DNA of 64,000 nucleotides from Stenotrophomonas maltophilia (GTDB lineage: Bacteria > Pseudomonadota > Gammaproteobacteria > Xanthomonadales > Xanthomonadaceae), in the NCBI RefSeq assembly GCF_023518235.1, contig NZ_CP090423.1, forward strand, positions 4,727,743 through 4,791,742. Reading direction: 5' to 3'. Both the position numbers and the translations under genes were made by a program. Positions 28,301 to 39,214 of this stretch are shown here, piece by piece. Under the pieces are notes generated by a model. That model worked only from the letters and a program-made list of their open reading frames with translations. It did not search any database and was not told the origin of the DNA. Numbering within the stretch: position 1 is the first letter of the stretch; the number at the start of each line of letters is the position of its first letter.

Positions 28301-29056
28301 ATGCGCCGCAAGATCGTCGCCGGAAACTGGAAGCTGCATGGCAGCCGTCAATTCGCCAATGAACTGCTGGGGCAGGTGGCCGCCGGGCTGCCGCTGGACG
28401 GGGTGGACGTGGTGATCCTGCCACCGCTGCCGTACCTGGGGGAGCTGGTCGAGGACTTCGGCGACACCGGCCTGGTATTCGGCGCCCAGGACGTGAGCAG
28501 CAACGAGAAGGGCGCCTATACCGGTGAGGTCTGCGCCGCCATGCTGCATGAGGTCGGTGCCCGCTATGGCCTGGTCGGCCATTCCGAGCGCCGCCAGTAC
28601 CACCATGAGAGCAGTGAGCTGGTCGCGCGCAAGTTCGCCGCGGCCCTGCACGCCGGGCTGGTGCCGGTGCTGTGCGTGGGCGAAACCCTGGAGCAGCGCG
28701 AAGCCGGGCAGACCGAGGCGGTCATCGCCAGCCAGCTGGCCCCGGTGCTGGAGCTGACCGGCGCGGCCGGTTTCGCCCAGGCCGTGGTCGCCTACGAGCC
28801 GGTCTGGGCCATTGGCACCGGCCGCACCGCCAGCAAGGAGCAGGCGCAGCAGGTACACGCGTTCATCCGTGGCGAAGTCGCGCGCTTCGATGCTAGAATT
28901 GCTGATTCACTGCCCATTGTTTACGGCGGTAGCGTGAAGCCCGACAATGCCGGGGAACTGTTCGCGCAGCCGGATGTCGATGGTGGGCTGGTCGGCGGCG
29001 CCTCCCTGGTGGCCGCGGACTTCCTGGCCATCGCACGGGCGGCGGCCGCGAACTAA
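28301..29056 (+). CDS. tpiA: Triosephosphate isomerase
   Basis: A 251-residue TIM barrel interconverting dihydroxyacetone phosphate and glyceraldehyde-3-phosphate. The start RRKIVAGNWKLHGS has the active-site Asn and Lys. The catalytic His is in LVGHSERRQYHHES and the Glu in VVAYEPVWAIGTGRTA. The phosphate loop YGGSVKPDN is intact. CAGGAG precedes ATG 28301. secG follows 31 bases downstream and is probably co-transcribed. Confidence 0.98.
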   Translation: MRRKIVAGNWKLHGSRQFANELLGQVAAGLPLDGVDVVILPPLPYLGELVEDFGDTGLVFGAQDVSSNEKGAYTGEVCAAMLHEVGARYGLVGHSERRQYHHESSELVARKFAAALHAGLVPVLCVGETLEQREAGQTEAVIASQLAPVLELTGAAGFAQAVVAYEPVWAIGTGRTASKEQAQQVHAFIRGEVARFDARIADSLPIVYGGSVKPDNAGELFAQPDVDGGLVGGASLVAADFLAIARAAAAN

Positions 29057-29087
29057 TCCTAGAAGTATTGTCCGAGGGCGGTTTCCA

Positions 29088-29525
29088 ATGCTGATGTTGA
29101 TCCTCAATGTCGTCTACGTGCTGGTCGCTGTGGCCATGATCGCGCTGATCCTGATGCAGCGTGGCTCGGGTGCGGCGGCGGGTTCGGGCTTTGGTGCCGG
29201 CGCCTCGGGGACGGTGTTCGGTGCGCGTGGCGCCTCGAACTTCCTGTCCAAGTCGACCAAGTGGCTGGCTGTCGTGTTCTTCGGCATCAGCCTCTTCATG
29301 GCCTGGTACGCCGGCCACGGCAGCCGTCCGGCGGCCGACCAGGACCTGGGCCTGATGTCCGCCCCGGCGGCGACCGCTCCGGCGGCTCCGGCGGGCGAAC
29401 TGCCGGCCGTTCCGAAGGCCGATGCGGTCCCGGTCGCCCCGGTTCCGGCCGCGAATGTGCCGGCTCAGGCGGAATCTTCGGTTTCTGGTGAAGAAAAGCC
29501 TTCGGAAGGCTCCCAGAAACACTGA
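29088..29525 (+). CDS. secG: Protein-export membrane protein SecG
   Basis: A 145-residue auxiliary subunit of the SecYEG translocon. Two membrane segments (ILNVVYVLVAVAMIALILMQ and WLAVVFFGISLFMAWYAG) flank the conserved cytoplasmic RGSGAAAGSGFGAGASGTVFG. An Ala/Pro-rich C-terminal tail of about 60 residues extends beyond the minimal family length, as in relatives. The tpiA-secG-tRNA-Leu order is conserved in gamma-proteobacteria. Confidence 0.96.
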   Translation: MLMLILNVVYVLVAVAMIALILMQRGSGAAAGSGFGAGASGTVFGARGASNFLSKSTKWLAVVFFGISLFMAWYAGHGSRPAADQDLGLMSAPAATAPAAPAGELPAVPKADAVPVAPVPAANVPAQAESSVSGEEKPSEGSQKH

Positions 29526-29532
29526 AGCCGGT

Positions 29533-29538
29533 TACAAT
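29533..29538 (+). promoter_or_regulatory. Putative -10 box for tRNA-Leu/nuo
   Basis: TACAAT lies 38 bases before the tRNA 5' end. No convincing -35 is seen at 16-18 bases, so this is a weak call. Confidence 0.3.
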
Positions 29539-29576
29539 ACGCGGCGCATCGGGAAGATAGTCTGATGTGATCGTTT

Positions 29577-29661
29577 GCCCAGGTGGCGGAATTGGTAGAC
29601 GCACTACCTTGAGGTGGTAGCGACGCAAGTCGTAGGGGTTCGAGTCCCCTCTTGGGCACCA
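29577..29661 (+). tRNA. tRNA-Leu (anticodon GAG)
   Basis: An 85-base type II tRNA with a genome-encoded CCA end. The acceptor arms GCCCAGG and CTTGGGC pair, with A73 then CCA. The anticodon stem CTACC/GGTAG encloses loop TTGAGGT, placing GAG at 29611-29613. The T arm is GGGTTCGAGTCCC. It sits in the conserved secG-tRNA position and directly precedes nuoA. Confidence 0.96.
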
Positions 29662-29772
29662 TTTGTAAGTAAAGCGGGTTGGTCTGGCGCGCAAGGCGCC
29701 AGGCGCATTCCCGTCCACTCCCCCATGCCAAAGCGCCTGCAGGCGCGGCGGCAGAGGCAAGAGAGAATCGCT

Positions 29773-30129
29773 GTGCTGGCCGAATATTTGCCTTCTCTGC
29801 TGTTTCTGATCGTTGCCACCGGTATCGGCATTACGCTGATGCTGGTAGGCCGATTCCTCGGTCCCCGCCGCCCCGATCTGGAAAAGCTGTCGCCGTACGA
29901 GTGCGGCTTCGAAGCCTTCGAAGACGCGCGCATGAAGTTCGACGTGCGCTACTACCTGATCGCGATCCAGTTCATCGTCTTCGACCTGGAAATCATCTTC
30001 ATCGTGCCGTGGACCCAGGTCTTCATGGAGCTCGGTGCCCGATCGCTGGTCACCATGGGCCTGTTCGTCGGCATGCTGTTCCTCGGTTTCATTTACGTCT
30101 GGAAGAAGGGAGCGCTGGAATGGGAGTGA
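29773..30129 (+). CDS. nuoA: NADH-quinone oxidoreductase subunit A
   Basis: A 118-residue membrane subunit of complex I, at the junction of the membrane arm and the quinone module. Three membrane helices are visible. The conserved loop [23 protein letters not shown] is followed by [11 protein letters not shown] with its buried acids. GTG 29773 was chosen because the upstream open frame runs back through the tRNA; GAGAGA precedes it. It is the first gene of the nuoA-N operon and overlaps nuoB by ten bases. Confidence 0.95.
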   Translation: MLAEYLPSLLFLIVATGIGITLMLVGRFLGPRRPDLEKLSPYECGFEAFEDARMKFDVRYYLIAIQFIVFDLEIIFIVPWTQVFMELGARSLVTMGLFVGMLFLGFIYVWKKGALEWE

Positions 30130-30674
30130 TTCAGACTCTCGATGGCCTCATGAACAACCCCACGCCGGAAGGCCGGGTTGACGACATCCTGCGGCCGGAA
30201 GGCGACAACCCGCTGCTGGAAAAGGGCTTTGTCACCACCAGCGTCGACGCACTGCTGAACTGGGCGCGCACCGGCTCGATGTGGCCGATGACCTTCGGTC
30301 TGGCCTGCTGCGCGGTCGAGATGATGCACGCCGGCGCCGCGCGCCTGGACCTTGACCGCTACGGCGTGGTGTTCCGCCCGTCGCCGCGTCAGTCCGACGT
30401 GATGATCGTGGCCGGTACCCTGGTCAACAAGATGGCCCCGGCGCTGCGCAAGGTCTACGACCAGATGCCGGACCCGAAGTGGGTCATCTCCATGGGTAGC
30501 TGCGCCAACGGCGGTGGCTATTACCACTACTCCTATTCTGTCGTGCGCGGCTGTGATCGCGTGGTGCCGGTGGACGTCTACGTCCCGGGCTGCCCGCCGA
30601 CCGCCGAGGCGCTGGTGTACGGGATCCTGCAGCTGCAGAAGAAGATCTGGCGTACACAGACCATCGCCCGCTGA
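30120..30674 (+). CDS. nuoB: NADH-quinone oxidoreductase subunit B
   Basis: A 184-residue subunit carrying the terminal 4Fe-4S cluster N2, which hands electrons to quinone. Ligands are the adjacent cysteines in [11 protein letters not shown], the Cys in MGSCANGGG and the Cys in VPGCPPTAE. The N-terminus is soluble and sits against NuoD. It starts inside the nuoA coding sequence, so expression is coupled. Confidence 0.98.
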   Translation: MGVIQTLDGLMNNPTPEGRVDDILRPEGDNPLLEKGFVTTSVDALLNWARTGSMWPMTFGLACCAVEMMHAGAARLDLDRYGVVFRPSPRQSDVMIVAGTLVNKMAPALRKVYDQMPDPKWVISMGSCANGGGYYHYSYSVVRGCDRVVPVDVYVPGCPPTAEALVYGILQLQKKIWRTQTIAR

Positions 30675-30707
30675 CCCCTTCACCTGACAAGAGCGCGCCA
30701 AGCCCCC

Positions 30708-31457
30708 ATGGCAGAGCAAGCATCCTTCATCGACCGACTCTCCGCACGTTTCGCAGGTGCGAAGGTCATCGTGGTCGAACCCCGCGGCGAAGTGACGCTG
30801 GAAGTGCCTGCCGCCGAGTGGCACGCCACCGCCCTGGCGCTGCGTGACGAGTTTGGTTTCGAGCAGGCCGTGGATCTCTGCGGCGTCGATTACCTCGGCT
30901 ATGGCTCCGACGAATGGGACACCGCTGACGTGTCCTCGCAGGGCTTCAGCCGCGGTGTCGAAGGCAAGGCCCAGGGCCGTTTCGCGTGGGGTGAATTCCC
31001 CACCGAGGAAAACGGTGCCGACGGCGCCCGCCCGCAGCACATGCCGACCCAGCGTTTCGCCGTGGTCGCCCAGCTGCGTTCGTACCAGCACAACCTGATG
31101 ATGCACCTGCGCTGCTTCGCCCCTGACGAAGCACTGCCGGTGGTGTCCTCGCTGACCGGCATCTGGCCGGGCCTGAACTGGTTCGAGCGCGAAGCGTTCG
31201 ACCTGTACGGCGTGATCTTCGAAGGCCACCCGGACCTGCGCCGGATCCTGACCGACTACGGTTTCGTCGGCCATCCGTTCCGCAAGGACTTCCCGCTGAT
31301 CGGCAATGTCGAAGTCCGCTACGACGAAGAAAAGAAGCGCGTGATCTACGAACCGGTCACCTCGGTGGAGCCGCGCGTCGGCGTGCCGCGCGTGATCCGT
31401 GACGACGCCCGTCTGCAGACCGCAGAAGGTGAGCGCGCGCAGGAGGCAGTGAAGTGA
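30708..31457 (+). CDS. nuoC: NADH-quinone oxidoreductase subunit C
   Basis: A 249-residue peripheral-arm subunit (30 kDa family). The signature [22 protein letters not shown] is intact, followed by [15 protein letters not shown]. An internal stretch (about residues 80-105, rich in Gly and acidic residues) is longer than in minimal homologues. NuoC and NuoD are separate here, not fused as in E. coli. The stop overlaps the nuoD GTG by four bases. Confidence 0.97.
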   Translation: MAEQASFIDRLSARFAGAKVIVVEPRGEVTLEVPAAEWHATALALRDEFGFEQAVDLCGVDYLGYGSDEWDTADVSSQGFSRGVEGKAQGRFAWGEFPTEENGADGARPQHMPTQRFAVVAQLRSYQHNLMMHLRCFAPDEALPVVSSLTGIWPGLNWFEREAFDLYGVIFEGHPDLRRILTDYGFVGHPFRKDFPLIGNVEVRYDEEKKRVIYEPVTSVEPRVGVPRVIRDDARLQTAEGERAQEAVK

Positions 31458-32761
31458 GCGAGTTCCACCAGGCCCGCGAAGCGTTCGCGAGCAATCCGGC
31501 CGAAGCACGGCAGGAAATCCGCAACTACACCATGAACTTCGGCCCGCAGCATCCGGCCGCGCACGGTGTGCTGCGCCTGATCCTGGAAATGGACGGCGAA
31601 ACCATCATGCGCGCCGACCCGCACGTGGGTCTGCTGCATCGTGGTACCGAAAAGCTGGCCGAATCCAAGCCGTTCAACCAGTCGATCGGCTACATGGATC
31701 GCCTGGATTACGTGTCGATGATGTGCAACGAGCACGCCTACGTGCGCGCGATCGAGACCCTGATGGGTATCGAAGCGCCGGAGCGTGCGCAGTACATCCG
31801 CACCATGTACGACGAAATCACCCGCATCCTCAACCACCTGATGTGGCTGGGCTCCAACGCACTCGACCTGGGTGCTATGGCGGTGATGCTGTACGCCTTC
31901 CGCGAGCGCGAAGAACTGATGGACTGCTATGAAGCGGTCTCCGGCGCGCGCATGCACGCGGCGTACTACCGTCCGGGCGGTGTCTACCGCGACCTGCCGG
32001 ACCACATGCCGAAGTACAAGGAGTCGCGCTGGCACAAGGGCAAGGCGCTGAAGCAGCTCAATGCTTCGCGCGAAGGCTCGCTGCTCGACTTCCTGGAGAA
32101 CTTCACCGTCGAGTTCCCCAAGCGCATCGATGAATACGAAACCCTGCTGACCGACAACCGTATCTGGAAGCAGCGTACGGTCGGCATCGGCGTGGTCAGC
32201 CCGGAACTGGCCCACCAGTGGGGCATGACCGGCGTGATGCTGCGCGGCTCGGGCGTTGCCTGGGACCTGCGCAAGAAGCGCCCGTACGCCAAGTACGATG
32301 CCGTCGATTTCGACATCCCGCTGGGCAAGGAAGGCGACTGCTATGACCGTTACCTGGTCCGCGTTGCCGAAATGCGCGAATCCAACCGCATCATCAAGCA
32401 GTGCGTGGCGTGGCTGAAGGCCAACCCGGGCCCGGTGATGGTGAAGAACTTCAAGGTCGCTCCGCCCAAGCGCGAGGACATGAAGGACGACATGGAAGCG
32501 CTGATCCACCACTTCAAGCTGTTCAGCGAAGGCTACTGCGTGCCGGCCGGCGAGACCTACTCGGCGGTGGAAGCCCCGAAGGGTGAGTTCGGCTGCTACC
32601 TGGTCTCCGATGGCGCCAACAAGCCGTTCCGCGTGCACCTGCGTGCACCGGGCTTTGCCCACCTGTCCTCGATCGATTCGATCGTGCGCGGCCACATGCT
32701 GGCCGACGTGGTGGCCATGATCGGTACCTACGATCTGGTGTTCGGCGAGGTTGACCGGTAA
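31454..32761 (+). CDS. nuoD: NADH-quinone oxidoreductase subunit D
   Basis: A 435-residue 49 kDa subunit forming the quinone site with NuoB. The N-terminal [14 protein letters not shown] contains the quinone-contacting His. [14 protein letters not shown] and [16 protein letters not shown] are conserved, as is the C-terminal [25 protein letters not shown]. Start is GTG 31454 with AGGAGG upstream. A small open frame begins in the TAATG at its stop. Confidence 0.98.
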   Translation: MSEFHQAREAFASNPAEARQEIRNYTMNFGPQHPAAHGVLRLILEMDGETIMRADPHVGLLHRGTEKLAESKPFNQSIGYMDRLDYVSMMCNEHAYVRAIETLMGIEAPERAQYIRTMYDEITRILNHLMWLGSNALDLGAMAVMLYAFREREELMDCYEAVSGARMHAAYYRPGGVYRDLPDHMPKYKESRWHKGKALKQLNASREGSLLDFLENFTVEFPKRIDEYETLLTDNRIWKQRTVGIGVVSPELAHQWGMTGVMLRGSGVAWDLRKKRPYAKYDAVDFDIPLGKEGDCYDRYLVRVAEMRESNRIIKQCVAWLKANPGPVMVKNFKVAPPKREDMKDDMEALIHHFKLFSEGYCVPAGETYSAVEAPKGEFGCYLVSDGANKPFRVHLRAPGFAHLSSIDSIVRGHMLADVVAMIGTYDLVFGEVDR

Positions 32762-32862
32762 TGCCGTCAGCCACGCCAACGCCCGCTGCAGGCAGCCGGC
32801 GCAAGCCGGCGCCGCAGTTTCTGCAATTTCACGTTATGCATTTCGCTGAGGTCGGCCGATGA
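32761..32862 (+). CDS. Possible 33-codon ORF linking nuoD and nuoE
   Basis: ATG 32761 overlaps the nuoD stop as TAATG, with GAGG ten bases upstream. The frame runs 33 codons and ends in a TGA that overlaps the nuoE ATG as ATGA. The predicted peptide is basic and Pro-rich at its start ([20 protein letters not shown]) and less polar after that. It fills the only sizeable gap in the nuo operon. It matches no family I know and could be chance in GC-rich DNA; the double overlap is what makes it worth listing. Confidence 0.3.
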   Translation: MPSATPTPAAGSRRKPAPQFLQFHVMHFAEVGR

Positions 32863-33386
32863 AGGCGACAGGTAATTTCGAGGCGGCGCGCGACGTCGAC
32901 CCGATGGTGGTGCTGAGCGACAAGACCCGCGCTCACATCGATCACTGGCTGTCCAAGTTCCCGCCGGACCGCAAGCGCTCTGCCGTGCTGCAGGGCCTGC
33001 ATGCGGCCCAGGAGCAGAACGAGGGCTGGCTGACCGACGAACTGATCGCCGGCGTGGCCAAGTACCTGGACCTGCCGCCGGTGTGGGCCTACGAAGTGGC
33101 CAGCTTCTACTCGATGTTCGAGACCGAGAAGGTGGGCCGCAACAACGTGGCCATCTGCACCAACATCAGCTGCTGGCTCAATGGCGCCGAAGACATCGTG
33201 CGCCATTGCGAGAAGAAGCTGGGCATCAAGCACGGTGAATCGACCCCGGACGGCCGCGTCTACCTCAAGCGCGAGGAAGAGTGCCTGGCTGGCTGTGGTG
33301 GCGCGCCGATGATGGTCATCAACGGTCACTACCATGAGCGTCTGACCCTGGAAAAGGTCGACGAGCTGCTGGACGGGCTGGAGTAA
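32859..33386 (+). CDS. nuoE: NADH-quinone oxidoreductase subunit E
   Basis: A 175-residue thioredoxin-fold subunit of the NADH module carrying the 2Fe-2S cluster N1a. Ligands are the C-x4-C in ICTNISCWL and the C-x3-C in [15 protein letters not shown] stands seven bases before ATG 32859. nuoF begins four bases after its stop. Confidence 0.97.
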   Translation: MKATGNFEAARDVDPMVVLSDKTRAHIDHWLSKFPPDRKRSAVLQGLHAAQEQNEGWLTDELIAGVAKYLDLPPVWAYEVASFYSMFETEKVGRNNVAICTNISCWLNGAEDIVRHCEKKLGIKHGESTPDGRVYLKREEECLAGCGGAPMMVINGHYHERLTLEKVDELLDGLE

Positions 33387-33390
33387 GGGC

Positions 33391-34731
33391 ATGGCACATC
33401 ACCACGAATCCAAGGGTCCGGTCGGCCCCGCGCCGCTGCCGCACCAGGTGGTCTACACCACCCTGCATTACGACACCCCGTGGTCGTACGAAAGCTACCT
33501 CAAGACCGGTGGCTACGCCGCCCTGCGCAAGATCCTCGAAGAGAAGATCCCGCCCGAGCAGGTCATCGAGATGGTCAAGGCCTCGGGCCTGCGCGGCCGC
33601 GGTGGCGCTGGCTTCCCGACCGGCCTGAAGTGGTCCTTCATGCCCAAGGGCAACATGCAGAAGTACATCCTCTGCAACTCGGACGAATCCGAGCCGGGCA
33701 CCTGCAAGGATCGCGACATCCTGCGCTACAACCCGCATTCGGTGGTGGAGGGCATGGCCATTGCCTGCTACGCCACCGGTTCGACCGTGGGCTACAACTA
33801 CCTGCGCGGTGAGTTCCACCACGAGCCGTTCGAGCACTTCGAGCAGGCCCTGGCCGATGCCTATGCGAACGGCTGGCTGGGCAAGAACGTGATGGGCTCG
33901 GGCGTGGACATCGACATCTACGGTGCCCTGGGCGCCGGCGCGTACATCTGCGGCGAAGAAACCGCACTGATGGAATCGCTGGAAGGCAAGAAGGGCCAGC
34001 CGCGCTACAAGCCGCCGTTCCCGGCGAACTTCGGCCTGTACGGCAAGCCGTCGACGATCAACAACACCGAAACCTACGGTTCGGTGCCGGCGATCATCCG
34101 CAACGGTCCGGAGTGGTTCAAGGGCCTGAGCCTGACCGGCAACGGCGGCCCGAAGTGCTTCTCGGTGTCCGGCTGCGTGCAGAACGGCGGCAACTTCGAA
34201 GTGCCGCTGGGCACCACCTTCGACGACCTGCTGGAAATGGCCGGTGGCCTGCGTCCGGGCCGCACCCTGAAGGGCGCGATTCCGGGCGGCGTGTCGATGC
34301 CGGTGCTGACCGCGGCCGAGCTGAAGGGCCTGCCGATGGACTACGACACCATCCGCGCACTGGGCTCGGGCCTGGGTTCGGGTGCCGTCGTGGTGCTGGA
34401 TGACAGCGTGTGCTGCGTCAAGTTCGCCTGCCGCATCAGCCAGTTCTTCCACAAGGAATCCTGTGGCCAGTGCACCCCGTGCCGTGAAGGCACCGGCTGG
34501 ATGCACCGCGTGCTGGAGCGCATCGTCGCCGGCAAGGCGACGATGGAAGACCTGCACCAGCTGAAGGCGGTGGCCGGCCAGATCGAAGGCCACACCATCT
34601 GTGCGTTCGGCGAAGCGGCTGCATGGCCCATCCAGGGCTTCCTGCGCCAGTTCTGGGACGAGTTCGAGTACTACATCGTCAACGGTCATTCGATGGTTGA
34701 CGGCAAGAAGGTGGAGGCAGCCGCTGCATGA
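33391..34731 (+). CDS. nuoF: NADH-quinone oxidoreductase subunit F
   Basis: A 446-residue flavoprotein that oxidises NADH through FMN. The NADH/FMN-binding motif [19 protein letters not shown] and [13 protein letters not shown] are intact. The 4Fe-4S cluster N3 ligands are in [15 protein letters not shown] plus the later Cys in HTICAFG. The stop overlaps the nuoG start by four bases. Confidence 0.98.
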   Translation: MAHHHESKGPVGPAPLPHQVVYTTLHYDTPWSYESYLKTGGYAALRKILEEKIPPEQVIEMVKASGLRGRGGAGFPTGLKWSFMPKGNMQKYILCNSDESEPGTCKDRDILRYNPHSVVEGMAIACYATGSTVGYNYLRGEFHHEPFEHFEQALADAYANGWLGKNVMGSGVDIDIYGALGAGAYICGEETALMESLEGKKGQPRYKPPFPANFGLYGKPSTINNTETYGSVPAIIRNGPEWFKGLSLTGNGGPKCFSVSGCVQNGGNFEVPLGTTFDDLLEMAGGLRPGRTLKGAIPGGVSMPVLTAAELKGLPMDYDTIRALGSGLGSGAVVVLDDSVCCVKFACRISQFFHKESCGQCTPCREGTGWMHRVLERIVAGKATMEDLHQLKAVAGQIEGHTICAFGEAAAWPIQGFLRQFWDEFEYYIVNGHSMVDGKKVEAAAA

Positions 34732-36962
34732 GCGCGCAACCCGTAAATCCGAGCGTCCCACCCGATCACGTCACCATCGAGATCGATGGCAAGTCGCTGG
34801 TCGTGCCCAAGGGCTCGATGATCATCCAGGCCGCCGACAAGGCCGGCATCTCCATTCCGCGCTTCTGCTACCACGAGAAGCTGCCGATCGCCGCCAACTG
34901 CCGCATGTGCCTGGTGGACGTGGAGAAGTCGCCGAAGCCGGCGCCGGCCTGCGCCACGCCGGTGATGGACGGCATGAAGGTCGCCACCCGCAGCGAGAAG
35001 GCACTGAAGTTCCAGCGCTCGGTGATGGAGTTCCTGCTCATCAACCACCCGCTGGACTGCCCGATCTGCGATCAGGGCGGCGAGTGCGAGCTGCAGGACG
35101 TGTCGCTGGGCTACGGCCGTTCGGTCAGCCGCTTCAACGAGCGCAAGCGCGTGGTGCCCGACGAAGACATGGGCCCGCTGGTCGCCACCGAGATGACCCG
35201 CTGCATCCAGTGCACCCGCTGCGTGCGCTTCACCGCCGACGTGGCTGGCACCTATGAACTGGGTGGCATGTACCGTGGCGAGAACCTGCAGATCGGTACC
35301 TACGACGGCAAGCCGCTGACCACCGAACTGTCGGGCAACGTCGTCGACGTCTGCCCGGTCGGTGCGCTGACCAACAAGGTGTTCCAGTTCCGCGCCCGCC
35401 CGTGGGAACTGACCGCGCGCGAATCGCTGGGCTACCACGACGCGATGGGTTCGAACCTGTTCCTGCATGTACGTCGCGGCGAAGTGCTGCGTACCGTGCC
35501 GCGTGACAACGAAGCCGTCAACGAGTGCTGGCTGTCCGACCGCGACCGCTACTCGCACCAGGGCCTGTACAGCGAAGACCGTGCGGTCAAGCCGCTGCGC
35601 AAGGTCAATGGCGAGTGGAAGGAAGTGAGCTGGGCCGAAGGCCTGGCCGCAGCCGCCGAGATCCTCAAGGCCAACCAGGGCGACAACCTGGGCGTGCTGG
35701 TGCACCCGTCCACCTCGAACGAGGAAGGCGCGCTGCTGGCCCGCCTGGCCAAGGGCCTGGGCTCGAGCAACATCGACCACCGCATCAACAACCGCGATTT
35801 CTCCGACGCCGCAACCGCCGAAGTGTTCGGCCTGCCGCTGGCCGAAATCGAAGGCGCCGACCGCATCGTCGTTCTGGGCAGCAACATCCGCCACGAACTG
35901 CCGCTGCTGCACGCCCGCCTGCGCAAGGCGCAGACCACCAACGGCGCCAAGATCCACGTCGTCAACCCGGTGGACTTCGACTTCGCCTTCAGCATTGCCG
36001 GCAAGCAGATCGTCGCGCCGTCGAAGTTCGTCGACGCACTGGCCAACGCCGAGCTGCGTTCGGCAGTGCAGGGCGGCAACAACACCGTGCTGATCGTCGG
36101 TGGCATCGCCGAGAACCACCCGCAGGCTGCCGCGATCCGCGCCGCTGCGCGTGACTTCGCTGCCGCCACCGGTGCCAAGCTGTGCCGCATCCCGCAGGGC
36201 GCGAATGCCATTGGCCTGACCCGCGCCGGCGTGCTGCCGGCCGGCAAGGACGTCGCCGCGATGCTGGCGCAGCCGCGCCAGGCCTACGTGGTGTACGGCC
36301 TGGAGCCGGGCCTGGACTTCGCCGACGCGCCGGCCGCGCGCAAGGCGCTGGCCGGTGCCCAGGTGGTGGCCTTCAGCCAGTTCGCCTGCACCTCGACCCG
36401 CGATGTTGCCGACGTGATCCTGCCGATCGGTGCGCTGCCGGAAATCGACGCCACCCTGACCAACCTCGATGGTCGCGAGCAGTCGGCGCGTGCCGGCGGC
36501 AAGCTGCCGGGCGAGGCCCGTGAGGGCTGGCGCGTGCTGCGTGCCCTGGGCGGCGACATGGCGCTGGCCGGTTTCGACTTCACCGACCTGGCCGGCCTGC
36601 GTGCCAGCCTGGCGCCGGTGTCGGTCGCCGTGGCTGCCTCCGCGCAGCCGGCCGTTGCCGGCGAAGGCCTGGAAGTGGCTTCGACCGCCGCGATCTACCG
36701 CACCGATGCGGTGGTCCGTCGCGCTCCGGCGCTGCAGTCGCATCCGCTCAACAACGCCCCGCGCATCGTGCTCAACGCTGACGATGCCGCTCGCCTGCAG
36801 CTGCAGGAAGGGCAGATGGCCAAGGTCGGCACCGATGCCGGCAAGGCCACCCTGCCGGTGGTGGTCGACGCCCGCGTCGCTGCGGGTTCGGTCTGGATTG
36901 AATCGGGCCACGGCGCGACCGCGCCGCTGGGTGCCGCTCGCGTATCGGTGGTGGCTGCATGA
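34728..36962 (+). CDS. nuoG: NADH-quinone oxidoreductase subunit G, N7-less form
   Basis: A 744-residue iron-sulfur subunit. The N-terminal ferredoxin-like 2Fe-2S site ([16 protein letters not shown] then CATP) is followed by the His/Cys site ([17 protein letters not shown]) and a 4Fe-4S site ([10 protein letters not shown] then CPVGAL). At the position where E. coli and Thermus proteins carry the extra N7 cluster, the cysteines are missing and only NECWLSDRD remains, so N7 is absent. It is also shorter than E. coli NuoG. The molybdopterin-oxidoreductase-like C-terminal half is retained without a cofactor role. It overlaps nuoH by four bases. Confidence 0.97.
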   Translation: MSAQPVNPSVPPDHVTIEIDGKSLVVPKGSMIIQAADKAGISIPRFCYHEKLPIAANCRMCLVDVEKSPKPAPACATPVMDGMKVATRSEKALKFQRSVMEFLLINHPLDCPICDQGGECELQDVSLGYGRSVSRFNERKRVVPDEDMGPLVATEMTRCIQCTRCVRFTADVAGTYELGGMYRGENLQIGTYDGKPLTTELSGNVVDVCPVGALTNKVFQFRARPWELTARESLGYHDAMGSNLFLHVRRGEVLRTVPRDNEAVNECWLSDRDRYSHQGLYSEDRAVKPLRKVNGEWKEVSWAEGLAAAAEILKANQGDNLGVLVHPSTSNEEGALLARLAKGLGSSNIDHRINNRDFSDAATAEVFGLPLAEIEGADRIVVLGSNIRHELPLLHARLRKAQTTNGAKIHVVNPVDFDFAFSIAGKQIVAPSKFVDALANAELRSAVQGGNNTVLIVGGIAENHPQAAAIRAAARDFAAATGAKLCRIPQGANAIGLTRAGVLPAGKDVAAMLAQPRQAYVVYGLEPGLDFADAPAARKALAGAQVVAFSQFACTSTRDVADVILPIGALPEIDATLTNLDGREQSARAGGKLPGEAREGWRVLRALGGDMALAGFDFTDLAGLRASLAPVSVAVAASAQPAVAGEGLEVASTAAIYRTDAVVRRAPALQSHPLNNAPRIVLNADDAARLQLQEGQMAKVGTDAGKATLPVVVDARVAAGSVWIESGHGATAPLGAARVSVVAA

Positions 36963-38053
36963 ACGAATTGCTGTTGAACGCGGTCGACCCGCTGCACCAG
37001 TGGCTGCTTGGCCTCGGTGACATCGGCGCGCTGATCTGGATCATCCTGAAGATCCTGGTGATCACCGTGCCGGTGATCGTCTCGGTGGCCTTCTACGTGG
37101 TCTGGGAACGCAAGCTGATCGGCTGGATGCACGTCCGCCACGGCCCGATGTACGTGGGCATGGGCATCTTCCAGGCCTTCGCCGACGTCTTCAAGCTGCT
37201 GTTCAAGGAAGTGGTCCAGCCGAGCAGCGCCAACAAGGCGATCTACCTGCTGGCGCCGCTGATCACCCTGGCGCCGGCCTTCGCGGCCTGGTCGGTGGTG
37301 CCCTTCGATTCGCAGATCGTGCTGTCCAATGCCAACGCCGGCCTGCTGTACCTGCTGGCGATGACCTCGCTGGGCATCTACGGCATCATCCTGGCCGGTT
37401 GGGCCTCCAACTCGAAGTACGCGTTCCTGGGTGCGATGCGCGCCTCGGCGCAGATGATCAGCTACGAAATCGCGATGGGCTTCGCGCTGGTCGGCGTGAT
37501 GATCGCTGCCGGCAGCCTGAACCTGAGCAACATCGTGATGGCGCAGGCCGGCAGCTCCGGCTTCTTCGACTGGTTCCTGCTGCCGCTGTTCCCGCTGTTC
37601 GTCATCTACTGGGTGTCGGGCGTGGCTGAAACCAACCGCGCGCCGTTCGACGTGGTGGAAGGCGAGTCGGAAATCGTGGCCGGCCACATGGTCGAGTACT
37701 CCGGCGGCGCGTTCGCGCTGTTCTTCCTGGCCGAATACGCGAACATGATCCTGATCAGCTTCCTGATTTCGATCTTCTTCCTCGGCGGCTGGCTGAGTCC
37801 GGTCCAGGGCTGGGTCAACTTCGGTGATGTCTCGCCGCTGGTCGACTGGATCTGGAAGGGCGGTGCACCGTGGCTGTTCGTCAAGGTGTTCTTCTTCGCC
37901 AGTGCCTACATCTGGTTCCGTGCCAGCTTCCCGCGCTTCCGCTATGACCAGATCATGCGCCTGGGCTGGAAGGTCTTCATCCCGCTGGCCATTCTGTGGA
38001 TCGCGGTTACCGCCGTCATGGTGTTCTTCGGCGTGATTCAAAAGGGCGTCTAA
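36959..38053 (+). CDS. nuoH: NADH-quinone oxidoreductase subunit H
   Basis: A 364-residue membrane subunit with about eight helices that lines the entry to the quinone chamber. The conserved [18 protein letters not shown] and [10 protein letters not shown] lie near the N-terminus. The loop [21 protein letters not shown] and [20 protein letters not shown] are diagnostic. Its TAA is followed at once by GTGATG, where nuoI begins. Confidence 0.98.
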   Translation: MNELLLNAVDPLHQWLLGLGDIGALIWIILKILVITVPVIVSVAFYVVWERKLIGWMHVRHGPMYVGMGIFQAFADVFKLLFKEVVQPSSANKAIYLLAPLITLAPAFAAWSVVPFDSQIVLSNANAGLLYLLAMTSLGIYGIILAGWASNSKYAFLGAMRASAQMISYEIAMGFALVGVMIAAGSLNLSNIVMAQAGSSGFFDWFLLPLFPLFVIYWVSGVAETNRAPFDVVEGESEIVAGHMVEYSGGAFALFFLAEYANMILISFLISIFFLGGWLSPVQGWVNFGDVSPLVDWIWKGGAPWLFVKVFFFASAYIWFRASFPRFRYDQIMRLGWKVFIPLAILWIAVTAVMVFFGVIQKGV

Positions 38054-38056
38054 GTG

Positions 38057-38545
38057 ATGAACAGGATTACCCATTACTTCAAGAGCCTGCTGCTGCTCGA
38101 ACTGCTGGCCGGTCTTTGGCTGACGCTGAAGTACAGCTTCAAGCCGAAGTACACGATGATGTACCCGATGGAGAAGTTCCCGCAGTCGCCGCGCTTCCGT
38201 GGCCTGCACGCGCTGCGCCGTTACCCCAACGGCGAAGAGCGCTGCATCGCCTGCAAGCTGTGCGAAGCGGTGTGCCCGGCGCTGGCCATCACCATCGACT
38301 CGGCCAAGCGCGAGGACGGCACCCGCCGTACCACCCGCTACGACATCGACCTGTTCAAGTGCATCTTCTGCGGCTTCTGTGAAGAAAGCTGCCCGGTGGA
38401 CTCGATCGTCGAAACCCACATCCTCGAGTACCACTTCGAGAACCGTGGCGAAAACATCGTTACCAAGCCGCAGCTGCTGGCCCTTGGCGATCGTCTCGAA
38501 AACGAGATCGCCGAGCGTCGTGCCGCCGACGCCGCTTACCGCTGA
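38057..38545 (+). CDS. nuoI: NADH-quinone oxidoreductase subunit I
   Basis: A 162-residue ferredoxin-type subunit with two 4Fe-4S clusters (N6a, N6b). The motifs are [13 protein letters not shown] and [13 protein letters not shown]. An amphipathic N-terminal helix (about residues 1-30) attaches it to the membrane arm. ATG 38057 is used; the GTG directly before it, at 38054, would add one residue. Confidence 0.98.
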   Translation: MNRITHYFKSLLLLELLAGLWLTLKYSFKPKYTMMYPMEKFPQSPRFRGLHALRRYPNGEERCIACKLCEAVCPALAITIDSAKREDGTRRTTRYDIDLFKCIFCGFCEESCPVDSIVETHILEYHFENRGENIVTKPQLLALGDRLENEIAERRAADAAYR

Positions 38546-38554
38546 GGTCGAGAG

Positions 38555-39214
38555 ATGGATTGGGTAAATATCGCTTTCTGGGTGTTCGCCATCGCGGCAA
38601 CGGTTTCGGCCGGTGCGGTGATCAGCGTGCGCAACCCGGTTCACGCCGTGCTGTGCCTGGTGCTGACCTTCTTCTCCATTGCCTGCGTGTGGCTGCTGGT
38701 GGGCGCCGAGTTCCTCGGCGTGGCGCTGGTGCTGGTGTACGTCGGTGCGGTGATGGTGCTGTTCCTGTTCGTGGTGATGATGCTGGACATCGATCCCACC
38801 AAGATGCGTGAAGGCTGGGTGCGCTACCTGCCGGTCGGCCTGATCGTGGCCGTGGCGATGCTGGTGCAGATGCTGATCCTGATCGGCGTGAAGGGCAGGG
38901 CGGTCAACCCGTTCCCGGCCGACAACGCCGCCGCGATCGCCGCCGACAGCTCCAACATCACTTGGCTGGCGCGCACGCTGTTCACCGAATACCTGCTGCC
39001 GTTCGAGTTCGCCGCCGTCATCCTGACCGTGGCCGTGGTTGCCGCCGTGATGCTGACCCTGCGTCGCCGCACCGGTGTGAAGAGCCAGAACCCGGGCGAG
39101 CAGACCATGGTCAAGGCCGACCAGCGCCTGCGCATGGTCAAGATGGATGCCGAACAGCCGGTGGTCCACAGCAACAACACGCCTGCCGCAGGCGAAGAGG
39201 AGACCAAGGCATGA
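38555..39214 (+). CDS. nuoJ: NADH-quinone oxidoreductase subunit J
   Basis: A 219-residue membrane subunit with five helices. The third helix [20 protein letters not shown] carries the conserved pi-bulge region of the proton path. The hydrophilic C-terminal tail (after MLTLRRR) is about 45 residues and variable. It overlaps nuoK by four bases. Confidence 0.95.
   Translation: MDWVNIAFWVFAIAATVSAGAVISVRNPVHAVLCLVLTFFSIACVWLLVGAEFLGVALVLVYVGAVMVLFLFVVMMLDIDPTKMREGWVRYLPVGLIVAVAMLVQMLILIGVKGRAVNPFPADNAAAIAADSSNITWLARTLFTEYLLPFEFAAVILTVAVVAAVMLTLRRRTGVKSQNPGEQTMVKADQRLRMVKMDAEQPVVHSNNTPAAGEEETKA

Noticed and set aside
29614..29772. N-terminal extension of NuoA through the tRNA-Leu gene
   Set aside because: The extended frame would translate the 3' half of the tRNA. 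GTG 29773 gives the conserved N-terminus and normal length.
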